Source: Thalassovita autumnalis (GTDB lineage: Bacteria; Pseudomonadota; Alphaproteobacteria; Rhodobacterales; Rhodobacteraceae). Taken from it: a DNA stretch of 64,000 nt. Below the pieces are notes generated by a model. That model saw nothing but the letters and a program-made list of their open reading frames with translations. It was not told where the DNA came from and did no database searches. The DNA lies in the NCBI RefSeq assembly GCF_001458255.1, contig NZ_CYSB01000005.1, forward strand, positions 124,001 through 188,000. The letters run 5' to 3'. Both the position numbers and the translations under genes were made by a program. Positions 27,486-37,323 of this stretch are shown in pieces. The first letter of the stretch is position 1, and every line of letters starts with the position of its first letter.

Positions 27486-29294
27486 ATGACAGCATCCTAC
27501 GAATATGAAACCCACGACTATGATGTTGTGGTTGTTGGCGCCGGTGGCGCCGGTCTGCGCGCGACACTGGGCATGGCCGAACAGGGCCTGCGCACCGCCT
27601 GTGTGACCAAAGTGTTCCCGACCCGCTCGCACACGGTTGCGGCACAGGGCGGCATCGCAGCGTCCCTGGGCAACATGGGCCCGGACAGCTGGCAGTGGCA
27701 CATGTATGACACCGTCAAAGGCTCGGACTGGTTGGGTGACACGGACGCGATGGAATACCTCGCCCGTGAGGCCCCCAAAGCGGTTTATGAGCTGGAGCAC
27801 TACGGCGTGCCCTTCTCGCGTACCGAAGAGGGCAAGATCTACCAGCGTCCTTTCGGTGGTCACACCACCGAATTTGGCGAAGGCCCGCCCGTACAGCGGA
27901 CCTGTGCGGCAGCGGACCGGACCGGTCACGCGATCCTGCACACGCTCTACGGTCAGTCGCTGAAGAACAACGCGGAATTCTACATCGAATACTTCGCCAT
28001 CGACCTGATCATGTCCGAAGACGGTCAGTGTCAGGGCGTTGTCTGCTGGAAGCTGGATGACGGCACCATGCATGTCTTCAACGCCAAAATGGTGGTTCTG
28101 GCGACAGGCGGTTACGGCCGTGCCTATTTCTCGGCGACTTCTGCACATACCTGCACCGGTGACGGTGGCGGCATGGTGGCCCGCGCGGGTCTGGCGCTGC
28201 AGGATATGGAATTTGTTCAGTTCCACCCAACCGGCATCTACGGTTCGGGCTGTCTGATCACCGAAGGCGCACGGGGGGAAGGTGGCTATCTGACCAACTC
28301 CGAAGGTGAACGCTTCATGGAGCGTTATGCGCCGAACTACAAAGACCTGGCACCGCGGGATTATGTTTCGCGTTCGATGACCATGGAGATCCGTGAAGGC
28401 CGTGGTGTTGGTGAACATGGCGACCACATTCACCTGAACCTCAGCCACTTGCCGCCTGAGGCGCTGGCAGAGCGTCTGCCGGGGATTTCGGAATCGGCCA
28501 AGATCTTTGCTGGTGTGGATGTGACCAAGGAACCGATCCCGGTTCTGCCGACCGTTCACTACAACATGGGTGGCATTCCGACCAACTACTGGGGTGAGGT
28601 GCTGAACCCGACCAAAGACGATCCGACCGCGATTGTTCCTGGCCTGATGGCTGCGGGCGAAGCGGGCTGTGCCTCGGTGCATGGTGCGAACCGTCTGGGC
28701 TCGAACTCGCTGATCGACCTCGTGGTCTTTGGCCGCGCGGCTTCGATCCGTGCCGGTCAGGTTGTGGACAAGGACGCGCCGAACCCGACGCTGAACCAGG
28801 CCTCGGTCGATAAGGCGTTTGAACGTTTCGACAGCCTGCGTCACGCCAAAGGTGGCATTCCCACCGCAGACCTGCGTCTGGAAATGCAGCGCACCATGCA
28901 GGCTGACGCTGCTGTGTTCCGCACCGACAAGACCCTGAAAGAGGGTGTTGAGAAGATGACCGCCATTGCCGGCAAGATGGGTGATCTGAAAGTCACCGAT
29001 CGGTCGCTGGTTTGGAACTCGGATCTGATGGAAACGCTGGAGCTGGACAACCTGATGCCCAACGCGCTGGCGACCATCGTAGGTGCGGAAGCCCGTAAAG
29101 AAAGCCGCGGCGCCCACGCGCATGAGGATTACGCTGAGCGGGACGATGAAAACTGGCGGGTCCACACTGTGGCTCATGTTGAGGGTTCCAAAGTGGACCT
29201 AAGCTTCCGTCCGGTGATCACCGATCCGCTGACCACCGAAGCAGAAGGCGGTATCAGCTTGAAGACCATCGCGCCGAAAGCGCGGACCTTCTGA
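27486..29294 (+). CDS. sdhA: succinate dehydrogenase flavoprotein subunit
   Basis: Catalytic subunit oxidising succinate to fumarate. 602 aa: FAD motif GAGGAGLRA (about 18-26), covalent FAD histidine in [11 protein letters not shown] (about 45-55), HPTGIYGSG substrate region (about 248) and [15 protein letters not shown], with the C-terminal histidine-rich active-site block. Length is standard. RBS AAGGAAT lies before the ATG. Confidence 0.96.
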   Translation: MTASYEYETHDYDVVVVGAGGAGLRATLGMAEQGLRTACVTKVFPTRSHTVAAQGGIAASLGNMGPDSWQWHMYDTVKGSDWLGDTDAMEYLAREAPKAVYELEHYGVPFSRTEEGKIYQRPFGGHTTEFGEGPPVQRTCAAADRTGHAILHTLYGQSLKNNAEFYIEYFAIDLIMSEDGQCQGVVCWKLDDGTMHVFNAKMVVLATGGYGRAYFSATSAHTCTGDGGGMVARAGLALQDMEFVQFHPTGIYGSGCLITEGARGEGGYLTNSEGERFMERYAPNYKDLAPRDYVSRSMTMEIREGRGVGEHGDHIHLNLSHLPPEALAERLPGISESAKIFAGVDVTKEPIPVLPTVHYNMGGIPTNYWGEVLNPTKDDPTAIVPGLMAAGEAGCASVHGANRLGSNSLIDLVVFGRAASIRAGQVVDKDAPNPTLNQASVDKAFERFDSLRHAKGGIPTADLRLEMQRTMQADAAVFRTDKTLKEGVEKMTAIAGKMGDLKVTDRSLVWNSDLMETLELDNLMPNALATIVGAEARKESRGAHAHEDYAERDDENWRVHTVAHVEGSKVDLSFRPVITDPLTTEAEGGISLKTIAPKARTF

Positions 29295-29316
29295 GCCAAG
29301 CAAGAGATATGCAAAT

Positions 29317-29337
29317 GCGGGCGCAGCGCGCGCCCGC
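29317..29337 (+). other. intercistronic hairpin between sdhA and sdhB
   Basis: GCGGGCGC/GCGCCCGC 8-bp inverted repeat with a 5-nt loop in the 71-bp sdhA-sdhB gap, without a T-tract. Probably a transcript-stability element that lets sdhA and sdhB levels differ. Confidence 0.55.
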
Positions 29338-29365
29338 TTCACGCTGAATATTAGGAGAAGCGAAT

Positions 29366-30148
29366 ATGGTCCAGCTGACGCTCCCCAAGAATTCCAAGGT
29401 TAAGGTTGGTAAAACCTGGCCGAAGCCGACCGGTGCGAACAACATCCGTAAGTTCCAGATCTATCGCTGGAACCCCGATGATGGCGAAAATCCTCGGGTG
29501 GATACCTATTTTGTCGATATGGACAAATGTGGTCCGATGATTTTGGACGCGCTGATCAAGATCAAGAATGAGATTGATCCGACCCTGACCTTCCGCCGGT
29601 CCTGCCGCGAAGGCATCTGTGGCTCCTGTGCGATGAACATCGACGGGATCAACACGCTGGCCTGTATCTACGGCATGGATGAGATCAAGTCGGACGTGGT
29701 CAAAATCTATCCGTTGCCGCATATGCCGGTGGTGAAGGATCTGATCCCGGATCTGACCCATTTCTACGCCCAGCATGCCTCGATCATGCCTTGGTTGGAA
29801 ACCAAGACCAACCGTCCGGCGAAAGAGTGGAAGCAGTCGATCGAAGACCGCAAGAAACTTGATGGCCTTTATGAGTGCGTCATGTGCGCCAGCTGCTCGA
29901 CCTCTTGCCCCAGCTACTGGTGGAACGGCGACAAATACCTCGGCCCGGCAGCGCTGTTGCACGCCTACCGCTGGATCATCGACAGCCGTGACGAGGCCAC
30001 CGGTGAGCGTCTGGATCAGCTGGAAGATCCGTTCAAGCTCTACCGCTGCCACACCATCATGAACTGCGCCAAGACCTGCCCGAAGGGTCTGAACCCGGCA
30101 AAAGCCATCGCAGAGATCAAGAAGATGCAGCTGAGCCGCGCTGTGTGA
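29366..30148 (+). CDS. sdhB: succinate dehydrogenase iron-sulfur subunit
   Basis: 260 aa electron-transfer subunit. The [2Fe-2S] ligands are in [17 protein letters not shown] (about 74-90) plus a later Cys; the [4Fe-4S] and [3Fe-4S] ligands are in [16 protein letters not shown] (about 172-187) and [14 protein letters not shown] (about 226-239). RBS AGGAGAAG precedes the ATG. Last gene of the operon, followed by a clear terminator. Confidence 0.96.
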   Translation: MVQLTLPKNSKVKVGKTWPKPTGANNIRKFQIYRWNPDDGENPRVDTYFVDMDKCGPMILDALIKIKNEIDPTLTFRRSCREGICGSCAMNIDGINTLACIYGMDEIKSDVVKIYPLPHMPVVKDLIPDLTHFYAQHASIMPWLETKTNRPAKEWKQSIEDRKKLDGLYECVMCASCSTSCPSYWWNGDKYLGPAALLHAYRWIIDSRDEATGERLDQLEDPFKLYRCHTIMNCAKTCPKGLNPAKAIAEIKKMQLSRAV

Positions 30149-30181
30149 TCACAGCCTCCAGGCACAGACAGTTATCAGAAG

Positions 30182-30209
30182 GGCCCGCCGGTTTGGTGGG
30201 CCTTTTTGT
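30182..30209 (+). terminator. terminator after sdhB
   Basis: Eight-bp stem GGCCCGCC/GGTGGGCC (one G-U pair) followed by TTTTTGTTT, about 35 bp after the sdhB stop. Confidence 0.88.
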
Positions 30210-30349
30210 TTGGGGTAACTCGTTCCGCCCCTTTCCCCATGGTCAATCATGCGCCTGCTGCATAGCAGCATGACCGGATTGGTGGGTGCAGAAAATCGCG
30301 CCAACCCTGTATGCTGCATTGCAGAAAGATACTCCCTCCACCCCATATA

Positions 30350-30508
30350 ATGAGTGCAGACATGACCGACGCACAGATCCAGAAAACCGACGCAGAGCTG
30401 GCCCTTGAGGCGCTGAACCAGGCATATGAGTATTACACTCCGACCCCCGTTCTGGTGGCTGAGGTGGAAGAACCCGTCGAATATTACGAATACGCTGCGG
30501 CCGCCTGA
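30350..30508 (+). CDS. small acidic Tyr-rich protein, unknown
   Basis: 52 aa from ATG at 30350 (alternative ATG at 30362). The C-terminal half is unusual: EYYTPTP followed by alternating Val/Glu and EYYEYAAAA, giving a short acidic tyrosine-rich tail. It lies alone between the sdhB terminator and a second terminator-like hairpin, so it is its own transcription unit. No family recognised; the coding call rests on the isolated unit and regular composition. Confidence 0.6.
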   Translation: MSADMTDAQIQKTDAELALEALNQAYEYYTPTPVLVAEVEEPVEYYEYAAAA

Positions 30509-30538
30509 CCCCCCTCGGATCCGGCAGGACCAGCGTGG

Positions 30539-30568
30539 AGCGCTCCCGTATCGGGGGCGCTTTGCTGT
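30539..30568 (+). terminator. terminator after the small Tyr-rich gene
   Basis: AGCGCTCCCG/CGGGGGCGCT 10-bp stem (one U-G pair) with a 3-nt loop followed by TTGCTGTTT, about 30 bp after the small gene stop. Confidence 0.7.
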
Positions 30569-30620
30569 TTCTGGGTGACGCGAGGTTTGCCTTGGGTGCA
30601 GCGGGGGCTGGCCTTACCTT

Positions 30621-30638
30621 TCCTCCCGAAAGGGAGGA
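30621..30638 (+). promoter_or_regulatory. hairpin sequestering the Shine-Dalgarno of the FAD dehydrogenase
   Basis: TCCTCCC (30621-30627), GAAA tetraloop, GGGAGGA (30632-30638) forms a perfect 7-bp stem, extendable by a U-G and a U-A pair. The 3' arm is the ribosome-binding site of the ATG at 30645, spacing 6. The upstream arm is an anti-Shine-Dalgarno, so translation may be gated by temperature, a helicase or a protein. Confidence 0.6.
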
Positions 30639-30644
30639 GAACCT

Positions 30645-32285
30645 ATGGTCGATGTCATCGTTGTTGGGGCCGGTCTGGCTGGATTGGTGGCCGCACATGA
30701 GGCTGCATCGCGGGGCCGTCAGGTTCTGCTTCTGGATCAGGAGGGTGAACAGAGCCTTGGCGGACAGGCCTTCTGGTCACTCGGTGGCCTCTTCATGGTC
30801 GACACGCCGGAACAGCGGCGCATGGGGATCAAGGACAGCGCGGATCTGGCGCTGAACGATTGGATGGGCAGCGCTGGTTTTGACCGGCCGGAGGATGCCA
30901 ATCCCCGCAAGGTGGCTGAGGCCTATCTGGAGTTTGCTGCTGGTGAGATGCGGCCCTGGCTGGCCTCACTTGGGATGCGCTGGTTTCCGGTGGTGGGCTG
31001 GGCCGAACGGGGTGGTGCGCTGGCGGATGGTCACGGCAATTCGGTCCCGCGGTTTCACTTGACCTGGGGCACTGGCCCCGGTGTTGTGGCGCCTTTCGAA
31101 CGGCTGGTGCGCCAGCATGTGGCAGAGGGCAAAATCACCTTCGGCTTCCGTCATCGTGTCAGCGGCTTGATCGTCGAAAACGGCACGTGTGTTGGGGTGC
31201 AGGGCGATGTGCTGTCGGATGACAGCGCCGCGCGTGGCCGCTCCACCAATCGTGAGGTTGTCGGCAGTTTTGAACATCGCGCTTCCGCTGTGGTGATCAC
31301 CTCGGGTGGGATTGGCGGCAACCACGATCAGGTGCGCCAGAACTGGCCGGTGGACCGGCTGGGCCAACCACCGCAGCGGATGGTCGCGGGCGTGCCGGAT
31401 TACGTGGACGGCAAGATGCAGCAGATCGCCAAATCCGCCGGTGCCAGCGCCATCAACGAAGACCGGATGTGGCACTACACCGAAGGGCTGGCGAACTGGG
31501 ATCCGATCTGGCCCAACCATGGTATTCGCATCCTGCCCGGCCCGTCCTCCCTGTGGTTTGACGCTCTGGGCCAACGGATGGAGGCGCCCTGCCTGCCGGG
31601 CTTTGACACGCTGGCAACGTTGAAGCGGATCCTGTCGACGGGGCATGAACACAGCTGGTTCATCCTGACCCAGAAGATCATCAAAAAGGAATTCGCGCTT
31701 TCGGGCAGCGAACAGAACCCCGATTTCACCTCAGGCAAATGGTTGGAGGTGATCAAGTCCCGCATCCTCAACAAACAAGCTACCGGCCCGGTGGAGGCCT
31801 TCAAGGAACATGGTGAGGACTTTGTGGTGGCTGACACCCTGGAAGGTCTCGTTGCGGGCATGAACCGGATCACCCCGGATGCGCCGCTGGACCTGGCGAC
31901 GATCAAAGCGCAGGTTGAGGCGCGCGATGCCCAGATGGACAACCCCTTTGCCAAGGATGCACAGGTCACCGCCATCCGGCAGGCGCGGCAGTATCGCGGC
32001 GACAAATTGGTGCGCACCGCCAAACCGCATCGCATTCTGGATCCGGAGGCCGGGCCGTTGATTGCGGTGCGTTTGAACATCCTGACCCGCAAGTCGCTGG
32101 GTGGTCTGCACACGGATGAACAGGCACGGGTTCTGCGGCCGGATGGATCGGTCTTTGACGGGCTCTTTGCAGCGGGGGAGGTCGCGGGCTTCGGCGGCGG
32201 CGGCTACCACGGCTATAACGCGCTGGAGGGCACCTTCCTTGGTGGCTGTATCTTCTCAGGCCGGGCGGCGGGCCGGGCGGTCTAA
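30645..32285 (+). CDS. FAD-binding dehydrogenase, fumarate reductase/KsdD-like flavoprotein
   Basis: 546 aa flavoprotein with the dinucleotide motif VGAGLAGLVAAHEA near residues 5-18 and a C-terminal FAD-closing segment AAGEVAGFGGGGYHGYNALEGT (about 512-533). It resembles the fumarate reductase/3-ketosteroid dehydrogenase group, in which members reduce or dehydrogenate diverse substrates; the substrate here is unknown. It has no signal peptide. Its ribosome site is buried in a GAAA hairpin (30621-30638), so expression may be controlled at translation. Confidence 0.82.
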   Translation: MVDVIVVGAGLAGLVAAHEAASRGRQVLLLDQEGEQSLGGQAFWSLGGLFMVDTPEQRRMGIKDSADLALNDWMGSAGFDRPEDANPRKVAEAYLEFAAGEMRPWLASLGMRWFPVVGWAERGGALADGHGNSVPRFHLTWGTGPGVVAPFERLVRQHVAEGKITFGFRHRVSGLIVENGTCVGVQGDVLSDDSAARGRSTNREVVGSFEHRASAVVITSGGIGGNHDQVRQNWPVDRLGQPPQRMVAGVPDYVDGKMQQIAKSAGASAINEDRMWHYTEGLANWDPIWPNHGIRILPGPSSLWFDALGQRMEAPCLPGFDTLATLKRILSTGHEHSWFILTQKIIKKEFALSGSEQNPDFTSGKWLEVIKSRILNKQATGPVEAFKEHGEDFVVADTLEGLVAGMNRITPDAPLDLATIKAQVEARDAQMDNPFAKDAQVTAIRQARQYRGDKLVRTAKPHRILDPEAGPLIAVRLNILTRKSLGGLHTDEQARVLRPDGSVFDGLFAAGEVAGFGGGGYHGYNALEGTFLGGCIFSGRAAGRAV

Positions 32286-32344
32286 GCGGGGCCTAGCGCC
32301 GATTTGGGCTTTCGCCGCGCGCGCCGCTCTGTCACATCACGGGC

Positions 32345-32557
32345 ATGGTTATCGTCGTCGGGCTGATCATCGCCTTTGTTCTTATGCTGCTGTTGAGCAA
32401 CCGCAAAACCCGTCAGTGCAAATGGCGGGCGGACCGGTCGCGTGACCGCGATGGGCAAAGCTATCACCGTTGCGTGGTCTGTGGTGAGATCTGCTTTACA
32501 AACGATGGCAAGCCGCCAAAGATCTGCCGGACCGAGGTGCCGCCGCCGTCGCTCTAG
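32345..32557 (+). CDS. small membrane-anchored Cys-rich protein
   Basis: 70 aa with one N-terminal helix (about 2-18, VIVVGLIIAFVLMLLLS) and a short cytoplasmic tail holding CVVCGEICF and a later ICRTE, four cysteines that could bind a metal. No family recognised. It lies between the FAD dehydrogenase and the DUF1989 gene on the same strand; its ribosome site is weak. Confidence 0.6.
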   Translation: MVIVVGLIIAFVLMLLLSNRKTRQCKWRADRSRDRDGQSYHRCVVCGEICFTNDGKPPKICRTEVPPPSL

Positions 32558-32595
32558 ATGCGCTGCCAGCGGCCCCGTTTGCAAGGAGTTCACAG

Positions 32596-33486
32596 ATGAC
32601 CAAAACCCCCGCTGACACGGCTGGCGCTGCTACCACTGCCCCGAAAATGACCCCGGAAGACGCAGAGGCCCGCCGCGCCGTCAAACCGGTGATTTGCTAC
32701 CCGAATGACACTTTGGCGCCGCCTGATCTGGCGCTCTATCACGCGGCGCGGCAGACGGCGGTTAAGGTAGGTGAGGTCACGGTGCCCCCGCGTGACGGCG
32801 CCAGTTTCACCGTCAAAGCCGGGCAGTTTTTCCGCATCACCTCAATCGAGGGGCCGCAGGTGGGCGATCTGAACCTGTTCAACGCCAATGACCTGAGTGA
32901 GAAGTTCTACTCCGGCAAGACCCGCGCGCTGCATGGCACCCACATCACCACCGGCGAACGCATGTGGTCCAGCCACCCCTATCTGCGCCCGATGGCGACG
33001 ATCACCGCGGATACGCTGGGCTGGTATGGGATCGATGAATTTGGCGGCTCGGTGCATGATGTGATCGGCACCCGCTGTGATCCCTACACCAACAACCTGC
33101 TGAGCGGGGGGCAGTATCATCATTGCTGCCACTCCAACCTGACCCGCGCCCTTGCCGATCACGAAGGCATCGCGCTGGCCGAGGCGGAACCGCAGGTGCA
33201 TGATGTGCTGAACGTCTTCATGTGCACCGGCTTCACCCGCGACACGGGTCAGTATTTCATGAAAGCCAGCCCGGTGCGCCCCGGCGATTATCTGGAGATG
33301 TTTGCCGAGATTGACCTCCTGGGGGTGCTGTCTGCCTGTCCCGGCGGCGATTGCTCGTCTGAGCATTCCTCGGATGAGGCGGCCTGCCACCCGATGCTGG
33401 TGGAGGTCTTTGCCCCGGCCGAGGGTGCATTGGGCGAGTGGGTCAGCCCGCCGGTCAACGGCTACGATCGCAGCCACGGGCGGTGA
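32596..33486 (+). CDS. DUF1989 / urea carboxylase-associated family protein
   Basis: 296 aa with the family signatures: DGASFTVKAGQFFRI (about 74-88), GPQVGDLNLFNA (about 91-102), a THITTGERMWSS block, and CHSNLTRAL plus a C-terminal SACPGGDCSSEH cysteine segment (about 246-257). Some members act as carboxyguanidine deiminase subunits, but this single-gene form beside an SHMT-like gene may have another substrate. RBS AAGGAG precedes the ATG. Confidence 0.8.
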   Translation: MTKTPADTAGAATTAPKMTPEDAEARRAVKPVICYPNDTLAPPDLALYHAARQTAVKVGEVTVPPRDGASFTVKAGQFFRITSIEGPQVGDLNLFNANDLSEKFYSGKTRALHGTHITTGERMWSSHPYLRPMATITADTLGWYGIDEFGGSVHDVIGTRCDPYTNNLLSGGQYHHCCHSNLTRALADHEGIALAEAEPQVHDVLNVFMCTGFTRDTGQYFMKASPVRPGDYLEMFAEIDLLGVLSACPGGDCSSEHSSDEAACHPMLVEVFAPAEGALGEWVSPPVNGYDRSHGR

Positions 33487-33502
33487 TGAATTTGGGGAGT
33501 GT

Positions 33503-33535
33503 GCGGGGCGCTGCCCCGCGCCCCGGAGTATTTTT
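33503..33535 (+). terminator. terminator-like hairpin after the DUF1989 gene
   Basis: GCGGGGC/GCCCCGC 7-bp stem with a 3-nt loop, followed after a short GC-rich stretch by ATTTTT. It also lies at the 3' end of the converging SHMT-like pseudogene. It resembles a GC-rich 3'-end element that I recall being frequent in Roseobacter genomes. Confidence 0.6.
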
Positions 33536-33552
33536 GAAACGTTGAAAGCGAT

Positions 33553-34757
33553 TCAGCTTTCGTGGATGAACTGCAGCTGGTCAAAGCTGGCCCGCCACTC
33601 TGCCACTTCGGCAGCTTGGCCAGATGCGGCATATCCGCAACCGTCATGCCAAAGCGCACCAGTTCCGGCGTACCGATCCGCAACCCGTTCATATCCCCCG
33701 CCACCTCAGCGATGGGCAGGCCGATCCCACAGGCCAGGAACCCCGCCTTGCGCAGATGCTTTGAGGCCGCTTGGCCACCGCCAAACTCTGCCGCCTCTAG
33801 TGCAAATTGATGGGACAGTGTGGCGCCTGCGTGGGTTTTAAACGGGGTGAGGCCTTCAGCCTCCAATCCCGCGGCCAGCGCCTGCGCCGTGTCGATCATC
33901 GCCTGGGCGTAAGCCCCGGCCATGGTCGCGCCAATCCAGCATCGAGACTGCAAGTGCTGCGGATTTGGCGGCATCGAAATTGGCGGTCATGCCGGGAAAG
34001 GCAATGGCGTCCAGCCGCTCGGCAATCGCGGCCTCATTGGTTACAATCAACCCTGATGGCGGGCCGCCCAGCGATTTATAGGTTCTCATCGTCATCAGAT
34101 GCGCGCCCTCGGCCAGCGGGTTTGGCCAGGCTTTGCCGGTGATCATGCCGCATTGGTGGGCGGCATCAAACAGCACCTTGGCGCCGACCTGATCAGCGAT
34201 GGCGCGGATTTCGGCCACCGGATGTGGGGTCAGGTTCAGGCTGCCGCCGATGGTGATCAGCTTGGGCTTTACCTTTTGCACCAGTGCCTCCAGCGCGGGC
34301 AGATCGACGGTGTAGCCATCTGCGGTGACCGGGGCCATATGGCTCTGCAGCCCGTAAAGTCCGGCACAACCTGCGCTGTGGTGAGTGACATGGCCACCAA
34401 TGGCGCGCGAATCTCGGCAAACTGTGCTTCAAACACCTCCGCGGCAAGGGCGGCGGCGATCACCTCAATCTCTTCGATGGCTTCCAGCCCCATCTCATAT
34501 TTGTCACCGGGATAGCCCAGAGATGGCCTTGTGCCGAGGCCCGAGGCCAGCAGCGCCTCGGCGCGCGGGTTCATCACATGGGTGTCGGGGTTGAGGTTGA
34601 AGCAATCGCGTTCGTGGATCTCTTTGTTCTGGCTTGCCAGCGCTTCCACCCGGGCGGCCAGTGCGGCGCTGCCGGTGCCGCGGACCGCGGTGCTGATCTC
34701 TTGCACCCGGGTCTCACAAGGGGCGGGCACCCAGTCCCGTTTGGCGAGTGTGGTCAT
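33553..34757 (-). pseudogene. serine hydroxymethyltransferase-like PLP enzyme, three lesions
   Basis: Homology runs from MTTLAKRDWVPAPCE at 34757 to a canonical end EWRASFDQLQFIHES with stop at 33553, but in three frames. Lesion 1 (about 34418): AEIR is followed out of frame by IGGHVTHH, with roughly 27 family residues missing. Lesion 2 (about 33920): the frame shifts within DHG/AYAQAM by a single-base-type indel. Lesion 3 (about 33610): after DMPHLA a short deletion and frameshift precede EVAEW. The PLP lysine region TYKSLGGPPSG remains. Ancestral role: SHMT-like aldol cleavage of beta-hydroxy amino acids; now surely inactive unless these are sequencing errors. Confidence 0.85.
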
Positions 34758-34858
34758 GGTGGCATCCTTTCCTGAGGCCTTGGATCTTGTGTTTAAGGAT
34801 TGGCGCAATAAGGGCTGGGCGCAAATCAGATTTCCTGTAGGGTAGGCGTAGAAAAACT

Positions 34859-35758
34859 ATGGGTGTCATGCCCGCCAGACCGGAGGTCGCCATGTCCGTC
34901 AAACCACCCCGCCCGATGGGGCCGCCGTTAAACGCGCTGCGGGCTTTTGAAGCTGCGGCGCGGCTGGGCGGATTTTCCCGCGCTGCGGAGGAGCTCTGCG
35001 TGACGCCGGGCGCAGTGGCGCAGCAGATCAAACAGCTGGAGGATTGGGCCGGCGCACCGTTTTTTGACCGTCAGGCGCAGGGCGTGCAGTTGAACGCATT
35101 GGGGCGGCAGTTGCTGCCGATGGCGGAGAGGGCCTTTGACCAAATCGCCGATCTGGCGCAGGGCATCCGGGTGGCGGCCAGCCCGAACCGGATCCACATC
35201 GCAGCCCTGCCGGCCGTGGCGCAGCTGTGGCTGTCGCCGCGTTTGCCGGCCCTGCGGCAGAAAATGCCAGAGTTGGAAATCTCAGTAACCGCATTGGAAG
35301 AGCCGCCCAATCTGGAGCGGGAACCTTATGATTTATCGGTGTTCTATATGCCGGCAGATAAGGGGCAGGCACTGGTTGCGGATCAGATCCAGCCGGTCTG
35401 CGCCCCTAGCCTGGCAGCCCAGTTGCAACGGCCTGAGGATCTGAGCAATTGCCTGTGTCTGGTGGGCAGTGTGTGGGCCAATGACTGGTCGCATTGGCTG
35501 AAAGACGGCGCGGGCCTGCCGGAGTTGAGCCTGCGCGGGCCGACCTATTCGCTTTATTCACTGGCGGTGCAGGAGGCGGTCAATGGGGCGGGTGTGTTGA
35601 TGGGCCACGAAAGCCTGATTGCGCCTTTGTTGAAGGCCGGTCGGTTGGTAGCGCCCTTCAAACGGCCGGTAGCTACGGGATTGGCCCTGTCGCTTGAGAT
35701 GCGCCAGCCGGTGCGGGACCCGCTGGCGCGATTTGTGGCAGCCTTGAAAGGCGCTTAG
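34859..35758 (+). CDS. LysR family regulator, GcvA-like
   Basis: 299 aa from ATG at 34859 (ATG at 34892 also possible). Winged helix-turn-helix at about 24-80 with [20 protein letters not shown], typical of the GcvA branch, and a C-terminal ligand-binding domain. LysR genes are usually divergent from their targets, and here it is divergent from the SHMT-like pseudogene 100 bp away, so it probably lost its main target. Its stop overlaps the deoD stop by 3 bp on the opposite strand. Confidence 0.85.
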   Translation: MGVMPARPEVAMSVKPPRPMGPPLNALRAFEAAARLGGFSRAAEELCVTPGAVAQQIKQLEDWAGAPFFDRQAQGVQLNALGRQLLPMAERAFDQIADLAQGIRVAASPNRIHIAALPAVAQLWLSPRLPALRQKMPELEISVTALEEPPNLEREPYDLSVFYMPADKGQALVADQIQPVCAPSLAAQLQRPEDLSNCLCLVGSVWANDWSHWLKDGAGLPELSLRGPTYSLYSLAVQEAVNGAGVLMGHESLIAPLLKAGRLVAPFKRPVATGLALSLEMRQPVRDPLARFVAALKGA

Positions 35759-36459
35759 GCGAAGGCCGCGTCCAGCGCGATCTCAACCATGTCGCCGAAG
35801 GTCTTTTCGCGGTCTTCCGAAGGCAGTGCCTCACCGGTCAGCAGGTGATCCGAAACGGTCAGCACGGCCAGACCACGCACGCCATGACGGGCGGCAAGGT
35901 TATAAAGTTCGGCCGCTTCCATCTCCACGCCCAGAATGCCGTGACGGGTCATCTGTTCGTTCAGGTCCGGGCGTTCGTCATAGAAAACATCGGAGGAATA
36001 GATGCCACCCACATGGGGCGGCACATTCTTGGCCTCAGCGGCGGCAACGGCGGCTTTCAGCAGCGACCAGTCGGCGCAGGGGGCAAAGTTCAGCTCTTTG
36101 AAGATGCCGCTGGACGGGCTGTTGAGTGTGGTGGCGGTCATCGCCACGATCACGTCGCGGATTTTGACCTTATCCTGCATGCCGCCGCAGGAACCGATGC
36201 GGATCAGGGTTTTGGCGCCATAATCGCGGATCAGCTCATTGGCGTAGATCGAAAAGGACGGCATGCCCATGCCGGAGCCTTGGATCGAGACGCGGTTGCC
36301 TTTGTAGGTCCCGGTGAAGCCCAGCATGCCGCGCACTTCGTTCACCAGAACGGCATCCTCAAGGAAGTTTTCCGCGGCCCATTTGGCGCGGTACGGGTCG
36401 CCCGGCATCAGGACGGTTTCGGCGATCTCGCCGGGTTTTGCTCCGATATGTACGGTCAT
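35755..36459 (-). CDS. deoD: purine-nucleoside phosphorylase, DeoD type
   Basis: 234 aa hexameric-type PNP that phosphorolyses purine nucleosides to base and ribose-1-phosphate. Motifs are [12 protein letters not shown] (about 17-28), GSGMGMPS (about 62), RIGSCGG (about 86) and the C-terminal VSDHLLTGE active-site Asp. An ideal TAGGAG site precedes the ATG. It overlaps the LysR stop tail-to-tail. Together with the BMP nucleoside importer at 49-54 kb it supports nucleoside salvage. Confidence 0.92.
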   Translation of the reverse strand: MTVHIGAKPGEIAETVLMPGDPYRAKWAAENFLEDAVLVNEVRGMLGFTGTYKGNRVSIQGSGMGMPSFSIYANELIRDYGAKTLIRIGSCGGMQDKVKIRDVIVAMTATTLNSPSSGIFKELNFAPCADWSLLKAAVAAAEAKNVPPHVGGIYSSDVFYDERPDLNEQMTRHGILGVEMEAAELYNLAARHGVRGLAVLTVSDHLLTGEALPSEDREKTFGDMVEIALDAAFA

Positions 36460-36467
36460 GTCAGCTC

Positions 36468-36908
36468 CTATCGGCTGTATTTGATAAAGGGCGTCAGCCG
36501 CGCCACACGGTCATAAAGCTGGCGCGCTGTTGCGTTGAATTCCTGTGTCATCCAGTAGACATTCGGTGTGCCGTTTTCATCCGCGGCTTTGTAGACCGCT
36601 TCGATCAGGGCGCGCCCGATGCCTTTGCCGCGCACACCCGGGTCGGCGTAGAGATCCTGCAGGTAACAGGTGTCTTCCAGCTGCCAGTTGTGCGCGTGGT
36701 AGATATAATGAACCAATCCGACGGGCACACCATCCAAAGTGGCGATCAGGCCATTTTGTTGTGGACGGTTTTCATCGATCAGGCGTTTGAAGGTGGTGGC
36801 ATAGACCTCCTCCGGGACCGAGCTTTCGTAAAACTCAATGTAAGAAGCCCAGAGGCGGCGCCAGTCGGCTTCGTCGTCGGCGCGAAGGGGGCGAATGTCC
36901 AATCCCAT
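36468..36908 (-). CDS. GNAT family N-acetyltransferase
   Basis: 146 aa GNAT fold with the acetyl-CoA pyrophosphate-binding motif [12 protein letters not shown] at about 92-103 and a preceding LQDLYADPG strand. Substrate unknown. It lies just upstream of deoD on the same strand, 8 bp apart, so the two are probably co-transcribed. Confidence 0.82.
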   Translation of the reverse strand: MGLDIRPLRADDEADWRRLWASYIEFYESSVPEEVYATTFKRLIDENRPQQNGLIATLDGVPVGLVHYIYHAHNWQLEDTCYLQDLYADPGVRGKGIGRALIEAVYKAADENGTPNVYWMTQEFNATARQLYDRVARLTPFIKYSR

Positions 36909-37077
36909 GTGATGACCTGTTCGTTTGCTGGTTCTGGCCGCGATGGCCCGGGTAAGAGGCGCTAGGTTGACGGGATTTCCCGCCGAGGGTCAAGGGGAGC
37001 GGGGGCAGAGAAAAAAGATGTGCAAATTCACTTTTGTGGCGTAATCTGGCGGCATTTCCACCTTATGGGAGAGTAAG

Positions 37078-37287
37078 GTGACACAAAAAGATACTGCAGA
37101 AGATATTCAGACCCCCGAAGACTTGGCCCAGTCGTACCTTACCTTTGCGACAGATATTTCACGCCAATTGCTTGCCGCGACCGAACGGCAGAACGCAGCA
37201 CAGCACGCCCAAATGCAGGACGTTGCAAAGTGGTGTCAGGCGATTTTGTCTGGCCAGTCAATCGGGGGCGCTGATGACGCAGACTGA
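37078..37287 (+). CDS. small R-body operon leader protein
   Basis: 69 aa from a GTG at 37078 with GGGAG 5 bp upstream. It is mostly helical and Gln/Ala-rich (QLLAATERQNAAQHAQMQ, about 35-52). It does not show the RebB core ITDAVTQ...ENAVA, but its size, helical content and position 36 bp before the first clear RebB gene suggest it is a member of the R-body locus. It may be an assembly or nucleation factor; no function is known. Confidence 0.65.
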   Translation: MTQKDTAEDIQTPEDLAQSYLTFATDISRQLLAATERQNAAQHAQMQDVAKWCQAILSGQSIGGADDAD

Positions 37288-37323
37288 CTTAAGACCCAAC
37301 AGATATTTAGGTGGAGGGTATTT

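Noticed and set aside
27024-29177. 717-codon minus-strand open frame opposite sdhD/sdhA
   Set aside because: Antisense shadow of sdhA, no homology or start signals.
30145-30152. GTGATCAC octamer across the sdhB stop codon as another regulatory box
   Set aside because: Single copy, no 21-bp partner, and largely set by the final codon and stop context. GTGATCAC also occurs in coding DNA (e.g. near 2326, 31294, 50795) because GTG-ATC-ACC is a common codon run.
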